A stretch of 64,000 bases of DNA from Pisaster brevispinus (GCA_023634235.1 JAMKCF010000075.1:62001-126000), one strand, 5' to 3'; shown: positions 1-11,223, counted from the first letter of the stretch. A program made the numbers and translations. The notes: a model not told the origin generated them from the sequence alone.

Positions 1-407
1 ACTCCAACAATTGCAGTTCATCCATGTGACAACACATGTTGTACTGGTTAGTAAACTCACTGCTGCACTCCAACCACTGCAGGTCATCCATGCGATGGCA
101 CAGGTTGTGCTGTTTAGAAAACTCACTGACTACACTCTTACCACTACAGGTCATCTATATGTCGGCAATAGTTGTGCTGATTAGTGAACTGACTGCTAGA
201 CTTCAACCACTGCAGTTCATCTTTGTGACGGCACTGGTTGTGCTGATTAGTAAACTCACTGCTGCACTCCAACCACTGCAGGTCATCCATGTGACGGCAC
301 TCGCTGTTCTGGTAAGTAACACTCACTGCTTCACTCCAACTTCTGCAGGTCATCCATGTGACGGCACAGGTTGTGCTGATTAGTAGGGTCACTGGCACTT
401 CACTTAA
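1..407. repeat. 66-bp minisatellite array, first segment
   Basis: About six copies of a 66-bp unit recognisable by CACTGCAGGTCATCCATGTG and GGTTGTGCTGATTAGTAAAC. Units diverge at scattered sites. Because 66 is divisible by three, translated frames stay open on both strands, giving 84-115-residue ORFs with 22-residue periodicity that need not be coding. The array begins before the window and is broken at 404-407 by a transposon. Confidence 0.9.
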
Positions 408-742
408 AGGGACACGCCGGCTTACTGTTTACCTAATATAGTAATGTGGAATGACAGACAACAATTTTTAAATGGTTGTTGTAAAAAAAAAATCATCAAA
501 ATATCACGTAATTAACGAAAAATTTGAAAAAAACAAAACCCGGTCAAAGGTCAGCTTGTACGCTTTTCCAGCCGTTGCAACTGTCAAGTTTACGTGACAA
601 TGTTGCGCAATGTTGTAAGTAGACTGGTGCTCTGTTTATGTATCAATTATAACAATGGCGAGGCATGAGGACCCAGACTTCATATCCATCAAGCACAAAT
701 TCACGTGTAAAAAAAAACCAGACATGAACGGACGTCAGTCCA

Positions 743-865
743 TTAGCCTTTTTGAGGTATGGTGGACACTATAGGAGTACACCATGTGATTTGGGTGTAT
801 ACAAATTTACCCAAACCTATAATAGTGCCATAGTATTGTGTCCGCCATATCTCAAAAAGGCTTAT
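743..865. repeat. Inverted repeat inside the TTAA element
   Basis: Left arm 743-771 and right arm 837-865 are near reverse complements, sharing GCCTTTTTGAG on the left and CTCAAAAAGGC on the right, with about 65 bp between. It may be a small nested foldback element. Confidence 0.75.
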
Positions 866-910
866 AGAGCAAGGTTCCTTGCTCTTGGTCAGTCCTAGTC
901 GAAGTCCGCT

Positions 911-976
911 CGCGGTCGTAACCAATAACTGTTTCGGTTGAACTTGCCATTGAAACAGTTATTGGTTACGATCGCG
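911..976. repeat. 25-bp stem inverted repeat
   Basis: Arms 911-935 and 952-976 differ at one position only (a possible G:U pair in RNA), with a 16-bp loop. It lies inside the TTAA element and is about 45 bp from the previous inverted repeat. Confidence 0.85.
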
Positions 977-1730
977 GAAAACGCACCCAACTTGTATTCT
1001 GTGTACGACGACGTACTATATTCTGTGTACTTGCAATGGAGAGGCTTCGACATCCAAGGATCGGTACAAAAAACATCGCAAGGAAAAACACCCAGAAGGT
1101 GGTCCAACCATGGAGGTAGAAAATCATGGTCCATCGAAAATTAAAAAGTAAAAACAAAACACACGATAAATCCAAAGGGAAAGCCAGCTAAAGCAGCAAT
1201 TGGGGGGGGGGGTGGACATTGTGCAGCTATCATAGAAGTATCCAGCTGTATGGGATAAATATTCCCCGTCGTCGTCCCGCGTGTGTAGCGCAGGCAACAC
1301 TTTGTAATAGTTAGGGGATAATAGCTAGGGTATCAGACTAAAACCCTCCTAAAAAAAAACGTAATTGTTGGTCTGGCTCCCTACCCCTCCGACAAGCTCC
1401 CAAGCTCATGGCTAGACCGGCAAGCTGGGGAGTTCATGCCCGGGGCTTGTCTCTCTGGCCCCACGAGACACGGCACCGGCTATACAGGATATGCCCCAAG
1501 GTTTACGTTCCGCTAGCTCCCACGCTGGTGTGCCGTAAAACACGCTTCGGTTGCACGGACTCTCTGAATGCGAATCTTACGTTAGATTTTTCAACATTAT
1601 TTACAAATTGTATCAATAATCTGAATACATAGTCTTTTTTGTCAAATACTCATGAATAATATAAAAAAAACAGATTTAAATTTGGTTCAGTAATTTACTT
1701 TTATACGGCTGGAAGTAAAACTATCTCCGA

Positions 1731-1778
1731 TCACGTGATTTATCCGAACCACTTTTTTGGTTCGGATAAATCACGTGA
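1731..1778. repeat. Perfect 21-bp hairpin with CACGTG cores
   Basis: Arms 1731-1751 and 1758-1778 are perfect reverse complements around a 6-base loop. Each arm holds TCACGTGA, an E-box-like palindrome, so the segment is self-complementary at two scales. It lies within the TTAA element, 145 bp from its right end. Confidence 0.9.
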
Positions 1779-1923
1779 CCTTCGTTTTTTGAAAAATGCT
1801 CAAAAACGGCAAAATTTGATGGTTTCTTTTAGGAACCGTTCTTCTCCATTCCTGGAAGACCTTTGAAGTCATATTTGAGCCTATTTTGTAGCCCAAATAG
1901 CCCAACGAAGCCGGTGTGCCCCT

Positions 1924-3130
1924 TTAACACTGCAGGTCTTCCTTGTGACGACACAGGTTTTGCTGATGAGTAAACTCACTGCCACTGCTGCACTCCAACC
2001 ACTGCAGGTCATCCATGTAACGGCACAGGTTGTGCTGATTAGTAAGCTCACTGCTACACTTCAACCACTGCAGGTCATCCATGTGACGACTCTTGTTGTA
2101 CTGATTAATAAAACTCACTGCTTCACTCCTACTACTGCAGGTCATCTATGTGACGGCATTTGTTGTTCTGGTAAGTAACACTCACTGCTTCACTCCAACT
2201 TCTGCAGGTCATCCATGTGACGGCACAGGTTGTGCTGATTAGTAGGGTCACTGGCACTTCACTTAACACTGCAGGTCATCCTTGTGATGGCACAGGTTGT
2301 GCTGATAAGTACACTCACTGCCACTGCTGCACTCCATCAACTGCAGGTCATCCTTTTGACAGCACAGGTTGTGTTGACTAGTAAACTCACTGCTTTACTC
2401 CTACCACTGCAGGTCTTTCATGTGACGGCACAGGTTGTGCTGATTAGTAAACTCATTGCTACACTCCAAGCACTGCGGGTCATCCATGTGATGGCACATG
2501 TTGTGCTGTTTGGTAAATTCACAGCTATACTTCAACCACTGCAGGTTATCCATGTGTTGACAAAGCTTGTGCTGATTAGTAAACTCACTGCCACTGCTGT
2601 ACTCCATCAACTGCGGGTCATCCTTGTGATGGCGCAGGTTGTGCTGATTTGTAAACTATTGCTTCACTCCTACCACTGCAAGGTCATCTACTTGACAGCA
2701 CAGGTTGGGCTGACTAGTAAACTCACTGCTTCATTCCTACCACCGCAGGTCTTTCATGTGATGGCACAGGTTGCGTTGACTAGTAAAGTCACTGCTATAC
2801 ACTTAAACCACTGCAGGTCATCTTTCTTATGGCACAGATTGTGCTGACCTGACTAGTAAACTCACTACTTCACTTCAACCACTGCAGGTCGTGCACGCGA
2901 CGGCACAGGCTGTGCTGATTAGTAAACTCTCTGCACCTCAACCACTGCAGGTCATCGATTGGTTGGCACAGGTCTTTCATGTGACGGCACAGGTTGTGTT
3001 GACTAATAAAATCACTGCTTCACTCCGACCACTGCAGGTCTTCCATTTGATGGCATAGGTTGTGCTGATTAGTTAACTCACTGGTACACTCCAACCACTG
3101 CTGGTCATACATGTGACAGCACAGGTTTGT
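1924..3130. repeat. 66-bp minisatellite array, second segment
   Basis: Continuation of the 66-bp array after the transposon, about 18 units, some lengthened by 3-6 bp (CTGCCACTGCTGC variants). Positions 2172-2266 repeat 313-407 exactly by eye, so a block of the array was duplicated. The plus strand has a 187-codon open frame (2284-2847), explained by the unit length. The array ends in a flank (about 3126-3180) that also follows the third array at 7393-7445. Confidence 0.9.
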
Positions 3131-3221
3131 AATGTTGTGGTGGTTTTTTGTATGGAAAAGACATGACCCTGGCATGGATAATGTTTAAATATTTGTTTGT
3201 TTTCTTGTTTCTTTCTTACAG

Positions 3222-3326
3222 CCCTTTTCTCTAGATCCAGATTTCAATGGTCATTGATTGTGGTTTCGTCATGTAGAGCATTTTGAGCAGTCTTCCTGAG
3301 TGTAGAACAATATTTTAGTGAAGCGG
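3222..3326 (+). other. Candidate non-coding exon
   Basis: A strong pyrimidine tract ending CTTTCTTACAG precedes position 3222 and a good donor, GTAAGT, follows position 3326. All three frames of the 105-bp interval contain stops, so if it is a real exon it is untranslated, for example a 5' leader or a long non-coding RNA exon. Splice-like borders also arise by chance in AT-rich DNA. Confidence 0.25.
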
Positions 3327-4739
3327 GTAAGTAGCACACCCTCAGTATGTTATTTGAAGTTCTTGAAGTTGTGTTTTAAAGTATTGGCTACCTGTGTTTT
3401 GAAAATGCAATTTTCTTTACAAATTGAGTTTTTTAGCAATGTTAGAGTTATTTGTAAATCTTAAGATCTGTTTAAGTTCATAGGTTGTCTCCCATTTGAG
3501 GTTTCAAAAAATTTTCCCTTCAAGTTTATCGTAGAGCTTGGCTGATTACCAAAAGACTCTTGTAAGCAGTTTTTAATTCTACAGTTTGTTTGATGGTACC
3601 AGTCTGTAATACTGTAATCTTTCAGTTGAATCAACTTTGTTTTGGCGTCAAAAAGAAATGCATTTTTTCATGTTCTTATATAAAATCTTGAACATCTATT
3701 TTTGTGATTTATAGTTTAGGCTTGACCTATAAACCATGTGTTGCCCGCCCAAGGTGAAGGGAAAAGCATCACCTTCGGAGGTACATTAAATATGGGGGTT
3801 TGACTCCTGAAGAAGAAACACAAAGGAAACTTGTGAGTTGGTTGACTGTTTAAAACAATGTTCTCTTCAAGACATCAGATAAAAGAATCAAACATACAAA
3901 ATGAAATATAAGACTGAAGAACTAAACTCAAAACTAAAGAATACCCACAACATATCTTACAAACACTCAAAGACCTGGCTAGTCTATTAACATTGTCTGT
4001 ACTCTGTATATTGTGGCATTAACTCATCACACAACAGTGTTTACTCATACTTAAAACTATAATGACTTTTCCAACTCCAAATACATATGGGTGGCAAAGT
4101 AATTCAAAACAAATCTTAATATAACTAAATCAATGCAATCTCGATTTTAAAAGGATCAAATCAGTAAATCCTACAACCATAAGGAAAAGAGTCTAAATAA
4201 GCAAATAACGACATCACTCTCAAGGAGAATCTATTCAACTGAACATGGAGTGCTGTGTGCTTGAGACTAAACTGGGTAGGCCCATGGTTGATCAAAGTTT
4301 GGGAAGCAAAATCACTAATTAATGATCCTCAAAAGTTAGCAAAAAGGACACAATGTTATCTATACATTATAAAGTAAATATAACTTTAAAGAAATTCTAC
4401 ATACCTGAAGAAGAAACACAAAGGAAACTTGTGAGTTGGTTGACTGTTTAAAACAATGTTCTCTTCAAGACATCAGATAAAAGAATGGCTTGAAGGGGCA
4501 TGGAGTGCCAACTCACCAGTTCTTTATCTCCAGGATGTTTCATAACTCTACCGCTGTTTCATGTTGGGACACACCAACTTGTATATGATGTAACTTGCAT
4601 GAAACAGTAGTTACCAAGATAACACAAAATATAATGGAACAAAAAAATAAAGGGGGGTGGTATAAACCCATGGCCTCTACACATGTATACTTAGCATTTC
4701 ATACTGAGTGATTTCTGAGTCTTGTGCACAATCACAGGC
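3327..4739. other. No gene seen; 83-bp direct repeat
   Basis: Positions 3806-3888 and 4404-4486 are identical by eye (83 bp), 598 bp apart. No terminal inverted repeats or ORF link them; a local tandem duplication with diverged remainder is the simplest reading. Nothing else is recognised. Confidence 0.7.
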
Positions 4740-4815
4740 TACTCAGGTTGGATTTGAACCCACAATCCTCTATATCTAGAGATGATGTTATACCGCTAGA
4801 CCACTATACTTGCCT
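4740..4815 (-). mobile_element. tRNA-like SINE head remnant
   Basis: On the minus strand an A-box-like TAGTGGTCTAGCGG lies about 35 bp upstream of a B box, GGGTTCAAATCC. These are RNA polymerase III internal promoter elements. The cloverleaf pairing is poor, so this is a SINE head or tRNA relic and not a tRNA gene. Confidence 0.55.
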
Positions 4816-4954
4816 GTTGACAAGGGACCAGTTTGAATTCTGTATCAGCACTCCACACTTTATGACGTTACTTTTATTTAAAACACCCGGCTGTCAGACA
4901 CTGTCAATCACACTGCACTTGAAGTATACTGTAGTCAGTACATGCAACTAAACA

Positions 4955-5193
4955 TTGGATATGTAAGTTTTATTGTAAGATCTGATCTTTCTGTTTCCAG
5001 TGATGGGAAGCTTGGGTATTGGCATGATTGGGATGGACATGGACAAAACTACAACTTTATTACAAATGGCCTTTGTGCTCAGGCTTGAGTGTTTTTTTGT
5101 GTCTAAGGTTGGTCGACTAAAGTTGCCCATGGTAAGGAACATGGGGTATGAGTGCAGTTGACTAAAGTCGCTTATGGTAAGGAAAGGGTTAAA
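4955..5193 (+). repeat. Partial copy of the TTAA MITE found at 30268-30873
   Basis: About 220 bp match 30660-30877, including AAGCTTGGGTAT, TTATTACAAATGGCC, two GTCGACTAAAGT-like motifs and the terminal GGTAAGGAAAGGGTTAA. Only the right half is present. Confidence 0.8.
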
Positions 5194-6404
5194 ACTTTCG
5201 AAGCATCATTGGTTTAAAAAAAAGGGTATAGATGTTTAAGCCATTTCTGAGAGCTCAAAAATAGTTTCAAAGATTACTGATAAACCTTGAGTTACCATGA
5301 CCTACAGTGAGAGAGCTTTAAATTCAGAAAAAAACTTTGTTGATCTTCAGTGATCAACTGGAACAAAATAAGTACTAAATTTCTCTTGCTCTAGAAAGGT
5401 AAAGGGGTGTGTTATGACTACTAGTGCAGTGTGATCCACATTGTTTGACAGCCGTTTAAAAAAAAATAAAGGTAACGTCAATATGACATAATGTGAAAGT
5501 GAGGGCGGCGGGGGGGGGGGGGGGGGGGGGGCTTGCTAGTTTTTCTGATCAAATTTCCAAAAAATGTTGTGTCATGGAAACTTCACACTTTTGCCCAATA
5601 ATAACTAAGCACTAAATATACAAAGATAAAAACTTAAAATAGTTTAGTGATTACTAACTAACTTCTTTAAATATATTGGCTAATTGCCATAGTAATTAGT
5701 CAAAGATACATGTCTCTTTGTGAAACCTAAATAGTGCGATGTCCTACTTAAACACCCAACTGGATAACTTGCTTTTACATAGGAAAGGGGCGCGCATGTG
5801 ACAAGATCACACGGACACTGACATTTAAGTGGCTCTCGTGAAATCTGAACAACAATTTTATTTACATTTTATGCTCTTCTGTCACAATGTATTACAATGC
5901 ATCTTTGGGGCCTGTGGCTCTATGAAAAAACGCAAAATGCAGTTATTGAGATAAAGACCCCTTCCTGTAACAATCAATAATTTGTCATCTTAAGATAAGT
6001 GGCTCTTTTTGGAAGCGGTGGTGTTCTGTGGGTATAAAAAAACTCTCATTCCCCAAGTTGTGACAGAATTTGCTTCTCATTTTCTTTTGCTTTTCAGCAA
6101 ATATTGTTTAAATCTTTCAATGAATACCTGTGTAGCTTAGCTGTATATTTTTATGCTTAGGTTCTGTCTTGATCGGACTGTCTGTTTGTTATTCTTCTTG
6201 GTTCTGTTCTGTACCAGTCCTCCCAAGGCATCTCAGCATAAGCCTACATGTACTTGTGTAGGCTTCTGAAAGGCCTTCCTACCAACATTATTTCATTTCT
6301 TACATCCCGTTGGTAATTCCATTCACTTCCTCATGTATTTTCTGCTTGATTCTTTTTGTTCATTCAGTTTGGAAACAAATGTGAATTGAATGGGCTTGAA
6401 AAAA
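5194..6404. other. No gene seen; 22-base G run
   Basis: AT-rich sequence with no open frame or repeat I recognise, apart from an uninterrupted run of 22 G at 5510-5531 that could form G-quadruplex structure or be an assembly weak point. Confidence 0.6.
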
Positions 6405-6500
6405 AGAACAAGTGTCATGACTAGGACCTGAACCCACTGACAATATCATAACACAAGTCCAGTGCAATAGACCACTCAGCCACGACCCCCCCTCCCGCCC
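6405..6500 (-). mobile_element. tRNA-derived SINE head remnant
   Basis: Reverse-strand A-box-like GGCTGAGTGGTC and B-box-like GTGGGTTCAGGTCC followed by TCATGACAC, the junction also seen in the SINEs at 52840 and 59770. The body is missing or too diverged to see. Confidence 0.55.
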
Positions 6501-6602
6501 CATAGCACCTGAACTAAACATAGAATGGAAACAGTCTGTTTACAGGACATGTCATGCAGTTGGTATCAAATGTTAACAGCTTTCATGTTTCATATTTTGC
6601 AG

Positions 6603-6709
6603 ACATCCTGCTCAAAAAGTTATTTGAATGTTGCCACTTACTGATGTTTTTGATCATGAAGGAGATATTAAGCTGCCTCTTTGACTGTTGTCCACATTTT
6701 GTACAACGG
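6603..6709 (+). other. Candidate coding exon
   Basis: Acceptor TTTTGCAG ends at 6602 and donor GTAAGT begins at 6710. One of three frames is open for 35 codons (two leading bases, no trailing bases), ending PHFVQR. The peptide is rich in Leu and Cys and matches no family I know. Its end phase is compatible with the candidate exon at 8665-8756. An open frame of this length is not rare by chance. Confidence 0.25.
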
Positions 6710-7084
6710 GTAAGTCTTGCGTTTTGATCCAATATTTATTTTCTTTGCTTTGCCAATCAGTGGCAGTGAATTCATAAAGACAACTTAATGTTTGCACCAT
6801 TATCAAGTGTCTCACCTTTGATTTGATGCCTATATCTCCTTCATGTTGAATTATTTACAAAAGCATTTTGCAGTTTACCTGTAGGCCTAGTGAGATTTTG
6901 TTGCAGTGATGTCACAGTTTGGTCCATGGACAGCTTCAAAATGCAGTCCCTTTAAGTTTCTAATGCAACTGAAGTTAGACTAAGCAATGTATTTGCACCA
7001 TGTTTTGACTTGAAATGGCTCCATAGTTTTGGAAGCATTTAAATTCTTTCTCTTTAATGTGGCTGTTAAACTTAGTGGTCCTAG

Positions 7085-7400
7085 CCATTCAAACGGCTGC
7101 AGGTCATCCATGTGACGGCACAGGTTGTGCTGATTAGTAAACTTACTGCTTCACTCCAACTATTTCAGGTCATCCATGTGATGGCACAGGTTGTGCTGAT
7201 TAGTTAACTCACTTGCTGCATTCAAACTATTTCAGGTCCTCCATGTAACTACACAGGTTGTGCTAATTAGAAAAGTACCTGCTGTACTCCAAATACTGAA
7301 GATCATCCATGTGACAGCACAGGTTGTGCTGATTAATTAAAAAACTCACTGCTGCACCCCAGCCACTGCAGGTCATCTTTTTGACGGCATAGGTTGTTGT
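7085..7400. repeat. 66-bp minisatellite array, third segment
   Basis: About five units of the family seen at 1-407 and 1924-3130, with the same GGTTGTGCTGATTAG core. The right flank (TTGTAATGTTGTG, then TATGGAAAAGA) matches the flank at 3126-3180, so the end of the array and its neighbour were duplicated together. Confidence 0.9.
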
Positions 7401-7444
7401 AATGTTGTGATGATTTCTTCTATGGAAAAGAATTGACCTTGGCA

Positions 7445-8450
7445 TTTGTAATTAGGTGTTCGGCAAACAGCCAAAGACCTATTGTTATTGTTCTGTTTTT
7501 TTGGGGTTTTTTTCCTCGTCTTCTTCTTCTCAATGAAACTTCTCGAGCAATTTTGAACAAAAGTAAAGCTTGTATAAACTTGAAGCTTATCATGAAGATC
7601 AAGCTTGGTGAGTAGACAAAGCCACAACTTTTTGGGGATGGTGACATCATCAATGACGTAATTACGTTAAGTAAACGTTACATAATTTTTAAAATTGTAC
7701 CTTGAGAACCGAAAATGCTACGTACAAGATACTTGCATAACATGACAGCTTTTGTAATGACTTACAAATGTCGTGCAAAATGTGACCTCATTTGACCTTT
7801 ACTTCCGGTTGAAACCGGTTGAAAATTTCAATAATTTATATCTCAAGGACTTTTTGTTTTTCCACAAATATTTAAATGTTAGTTTGAAGCTTGTTTACCC
7901 TGCTCCATTTTTTGCACAGATATGACACCAGTTTGACCTTGTCCTCTGGTTATAAAAGCGCGCGTTTGTGTTGACCTCCATTCATAGCGCGTAAAGAAAA
8001 GTCCATGTGCACGTACATTACGTGCATACATGCATCCTACGATGTAGAGGGTGTGTACACGTGGCTCTGATGCTCTGCGCAGGTGGAGCATCGGGCTGTA
8101 TGCACCATTCCGTTTTCATTCCACTAGAATATTAAGAACGCCATCAATGTTGGAATGGTACCAATGTTGTGTGCGACGGCGTCCTTTTCAGTAGCTGGGT
8201 TCCACATGAAATGACTAAGGTGAACAAATCACATACAACAGAAAGGCTTCACATAGTAAACTTGGGAATAACAATGATCAAAATACGTAAATTGGTATTT
8301 TAATATCATCACATCATTTTAAAGCCATTCGACGAAAGCCATTCGTCTTTGACAACATTTGACCAAATTTCACCTTACTTCCGGTAAAAATTGGAAGTTG
8401 AAGTTTCAAATTTGAAAAAGTTGTAGAGGAGGATTAACAAAAGCTACAAT
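7445..8450 (+). repeat. Dispersed repeat, GTGTTCGG / ACTTCCGGT family
   Basis: Begins near TAGGTGTTCGGCAAACAGCC and carries GACATCATCAATGACGT and ACTTCCGGTTGAAACCGG, in the same order as in the copies at 29.2, 33, 34.6 and 39.5 kb. A second, more diverged piece (8340-8410) carries ACTTCCGGTAAAAATTGG. No coding capacity is evident, and the type of element is unknown. Confidence 0.65.
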
Positions 8451-8664
8451 ATTTGCATCTACAGCAAAGCATGAGGAAAGCAAAAACTTGTACACACCAG
8501 ATATAGATCACTATGCCAATTGTCATGGTTTTACCATAGTTTCCGTTTTGCCAACCAGATTAGGTTAGTCTGACAGTAACAGAATTAAACCATTTCACCA
8601 TAAAATTTGATCTGACCAAACTCTTACTTAGCCTCATTCTTGTCGCATTGATTTCAAAGGACAG

Positions 8665-8756
8665 TGGATAGGCTACTTCAATGTCCATTTTGTTGAGGGC
8701 ATGAAGGAAATATTCAACAATTTCTCCCGAGTGGAAAATAAATTATTATACAGATG
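8665..8756 (+). other. Candidate coding exon
   Basis: Preceded by AAAGGACAG and followed by donor GTAAGC. Starting at TGG the frame is open for 30 codons plus two bases; the peptide contains VEGMKEIFNNFSRVENKLLY. Both other frames stop. The entry phase (0) matches the exit phase of 6603-6709. The acceptor has a poor pyrimidine tract. Family unknown. Confidence 0.25.
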
Positions 8757-9439
8757 GTAAGCATTGCATCTCTATCCATTTCTTTGTGAACTTTATTTGA
8801 TCTTGTTGTTGGTAGAAAGGTCTCCCACTGTACTAGTTTTGCCCCCCCCCCTCACCCTACCACCTGCCTCCACCCTCATGTTGTAATCATTTTTCATAAG
8901 TTTGGTCTCAACACTTTAACTCGCCTGCTCTAGTCATCGTCAGGAGACTGATGAATCTACTCCATGGCAGTAGACAAGAGTTGTAAGCAGGGCAGGCTTT
9001 TTAAAAAATCTTTTCGTATCTCACTCAGGGATTGTTTAGATAGTTATGAGGATCCCCCTGCTCCTCTCCTCAAACAACACATCTATTCTGCAGCAGTTCG
9101 ACAATTTTTAGGATGAGTTTTTACCGGAAATATATCGTCAAGGTCGTAACTCACATTTTCAGTGAAATTAAGTTAGAATGTACAAAAGGTGCTTTATTTT
9201 TGTCTGAATAAAATGTAAAAGTTTCAACTTTGTCCAAAAAGTAATTAAAAAGATACAGGTCATTAACAACAAAGGACACCATAATTCGTTAATGTGTTCC
9301 CAGCAACAAAGTCTCAGACATACCTTGTTGCACTAAGAAATATGGCTTTTTTCCCCCATTGGGGTGGGGGCGGAGGTGGGGTTGTTGGAGTTGGCGGGGG
9401 AGACAAAACATAGTTCCAAGGTAATTCCCACCTAGAAAG
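8757..9439. other. No gene seen
   Basis: Mixed AT-rich sequence with a C-rich patch (8840-8880) and a G-rich patch (9360-9400). No recognisable frame or element. Confidence 0.5.
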
Positions 9440-9640
9440 ACCTGTGTTTACAACTGCACTTTGGCAGGCTTGGGTATAACAAAAGAAAAGAAGGATGAAA
9501 AATCAATCGTCATTAAATCTTTAAAATCAAATTGCATATAAAAACATTTTTTGTACATGTAAGCATGCCCCTTTTATTAAAATTTTCTGGAAAATAGTAT
9601 TAGAAATATTGAAGACATCACATCTCATGGATGTTGTTTC
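9440..9640 (+). repeat. Outlying copy of the 19-22 kb tandem family
   Basis: TTTGGCAGGCTTGGGTATAA followed by an A-rich stretch and AAGCATGCCCCTTTTATT corresponds to the same series of motifs at 19545, 20450, 20860 and 21990. Confidence 0.75.
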
Positions 9641-9655
9641 TGTTGTATCTACTTG

Positions 9656-10044
9656 TTAAAGGCAAACTATACCTTTGGTTTTTGGAATCGTTTGATTGTT
9701 TTAATCCTATGTAAATGTGGGTATATACAGTAAAACTAACCGGTGAAAATTTCACTTCAAAAGGTGGTCGTGTTTTTTTAGATATCACAGAAAAACCAGA
9801 GGAAATATTTCCATGCAGGAAGAATATTCCCTATAGGAATACAGGATCTGAGAAACGTTACGGCCGTAACGCTTCTCAGATTCACATTTTGGGGGTTAAA
9901 AAGTGATATATTTTTCCATAACCACAGTACTTCGAAGTGAAAAGTTTCTCAAAATGCATTATACTATACAAAGCCGCTGTACCAAGTAAGTTGTTATTGC
10001 CAATAATTTTCAGAGTATTAACCAACTGTATACCTTCCCTTTAA
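9656..10044. mobile_element. 381-bp TTAA MITE with central palindrome
   Basis: Element 9660-10040 is flanked by TTAA. The ends AGGCAAACTATACC and the reverse complement of GGTATACAGTTGG agree at about 14 of 19 positions from the terminus. Its centre holds a nearly perfect 34-bp palindrome (9847-9880, TCTGAGAAACGTTACGG arm). It matches in size and ends the elements at 48446-48828 and 48979-49350. No ORF. piggyBac-like by target site. Confidence 0.8.
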
Positions 10045-10359
10045 GCCATTGTCCTTTTCCTAGAGCACCTGACTTTGCCATGGGGTGTCAGAAATTATGA
10101 TGCCATAAAAGCACAGTTCCTTAAAATTAAGTTACATATATGTTTTATATAAATGTAACCTACTTAGTTCAATGTAAGTGTTTCATAGTTATGTTTTTAA
10201 TGTAACAAAAACTGGGTATCAGAGGCTGACAAGGAATTTATACTCCTTTGACTCTTTCCAGATTCATTCGTTCATGTTCTTTATGCTGAAATATTCCTAC
10301 CAATTACCTGTGATGATATTTCAAATATGCCACAAACTTCCTTAATCCAATAAGATACC

Positions 10360-10672
10360 ACCACTTGATGCTTCTTGAACACTAGAGAATTTGAATGAAT
10401 GTACTCTTCCAAAACCCAATGATGTACAATTCCTTTATAACTTGCTTCTTGAAAACTAGAGTATTGGAATAATAATGTTAATGTTTCCAATAACCAATGG
10501 TGTACCATCCTTTTATGATATGTTTCATGTAAACTAGGGGATTTGAATGAATGTACTCTTCCAAAAACCAATGATGTACCATTCGTTTATGATATGTTTC
10601 TTGAAATCTAGAGGATTGGAATGAATGTACTCTTCCAATAACCAAAGATGTACCATCCCTTAATGAGATTTT
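10360..10672. repeat. Small 75-bp minisatellite array
   Basis: About four units with GAATGTACTCTTCCAA and CCAATGATGTACCAT, the same family as the large array at 61630-64000, 51 kb away. A 96-codon reverse-strand frame is open only because the period is a multiple of three. Confidence 0.9.
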
Positions 10673-11223
10673 TTAGAAAACTGGGCAACAAAAAACTTGT
10701 TTACTGAGGTCTAGTAATATAGCATGTATGTATTTTATATTAGAAAGACGTCTTTATAATATCAACAAACAATTAAATGATGATTTGGATTATTGAGGGG
10801 TATTTTAAAGATATTTAAAAAGTGTTGTATACAAATTTAAAGTAAGAATTGTTTATGTCGCTCTTATTCAAAGAAGGGCCCTTACTGACCCTGAGTGGTT
10901 TCCAACTTGAGCTTTGGCTGGTTCCAAATCTTAAAGAAGTTGCATCTAGTGTTTTTAAACATCTATGAAGGATTGTAGTCATGGCTGTGGTTTTTGGAAA
11001 GTTTCTTGATTGGACAATACGTTAAGTAATAAGTTTCATGTAAGACAACTAAGGACAGAACACTGGTGATAATGAAAGTGTTGGTTTAATGCTGCTCATT
11101 TCAACTCAGTTCATCTACATTTATAAGGTTGCTCTACTAGCACGCTAGCAATCTCTTTGAAGAAAAATTTAAATCTATAAACAGTTTATTATTATGTAAT
11201 CATGTTATTTATCTTCACTTCAG
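10673..11223. other. No gene seen
   Basis: AT-rich, no repeat or frame recognised. Confidence 0.5.

Larger units (their letters stand above)
404..1927. mobile_element. 1.5-kb TTAA-flanked non-autonomous DNA transposon
   Basis: Element 408-1923 starts AGGGACACGCCGGC and ends GCCGGTGTGCCCCT, which are imperfect inverted termini. TTAA lies on both sides (404-407 and 1924-1927). The same satellite junction occurs uninterrupted at 2172-2266 with a single TTAA (2263-2266), so the empty site is visible. TTAA duplication is typical of the piggyBac superfamily; some other groups also target TTAA. No transposase-like ORF is seen inside. It contains inverted repeats at 743-865, 911-976 and 1731-1778 and a GC-rich block at about 1370-1570 of unknown origin. 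Confidence 0.85.

Noticed and set aside
2284..2847. 187-codon open frame on the plus strand
   Set aside because: It lies wholly in the 66-bp satellite, where a period divisible by three keeps frames open on both strands.
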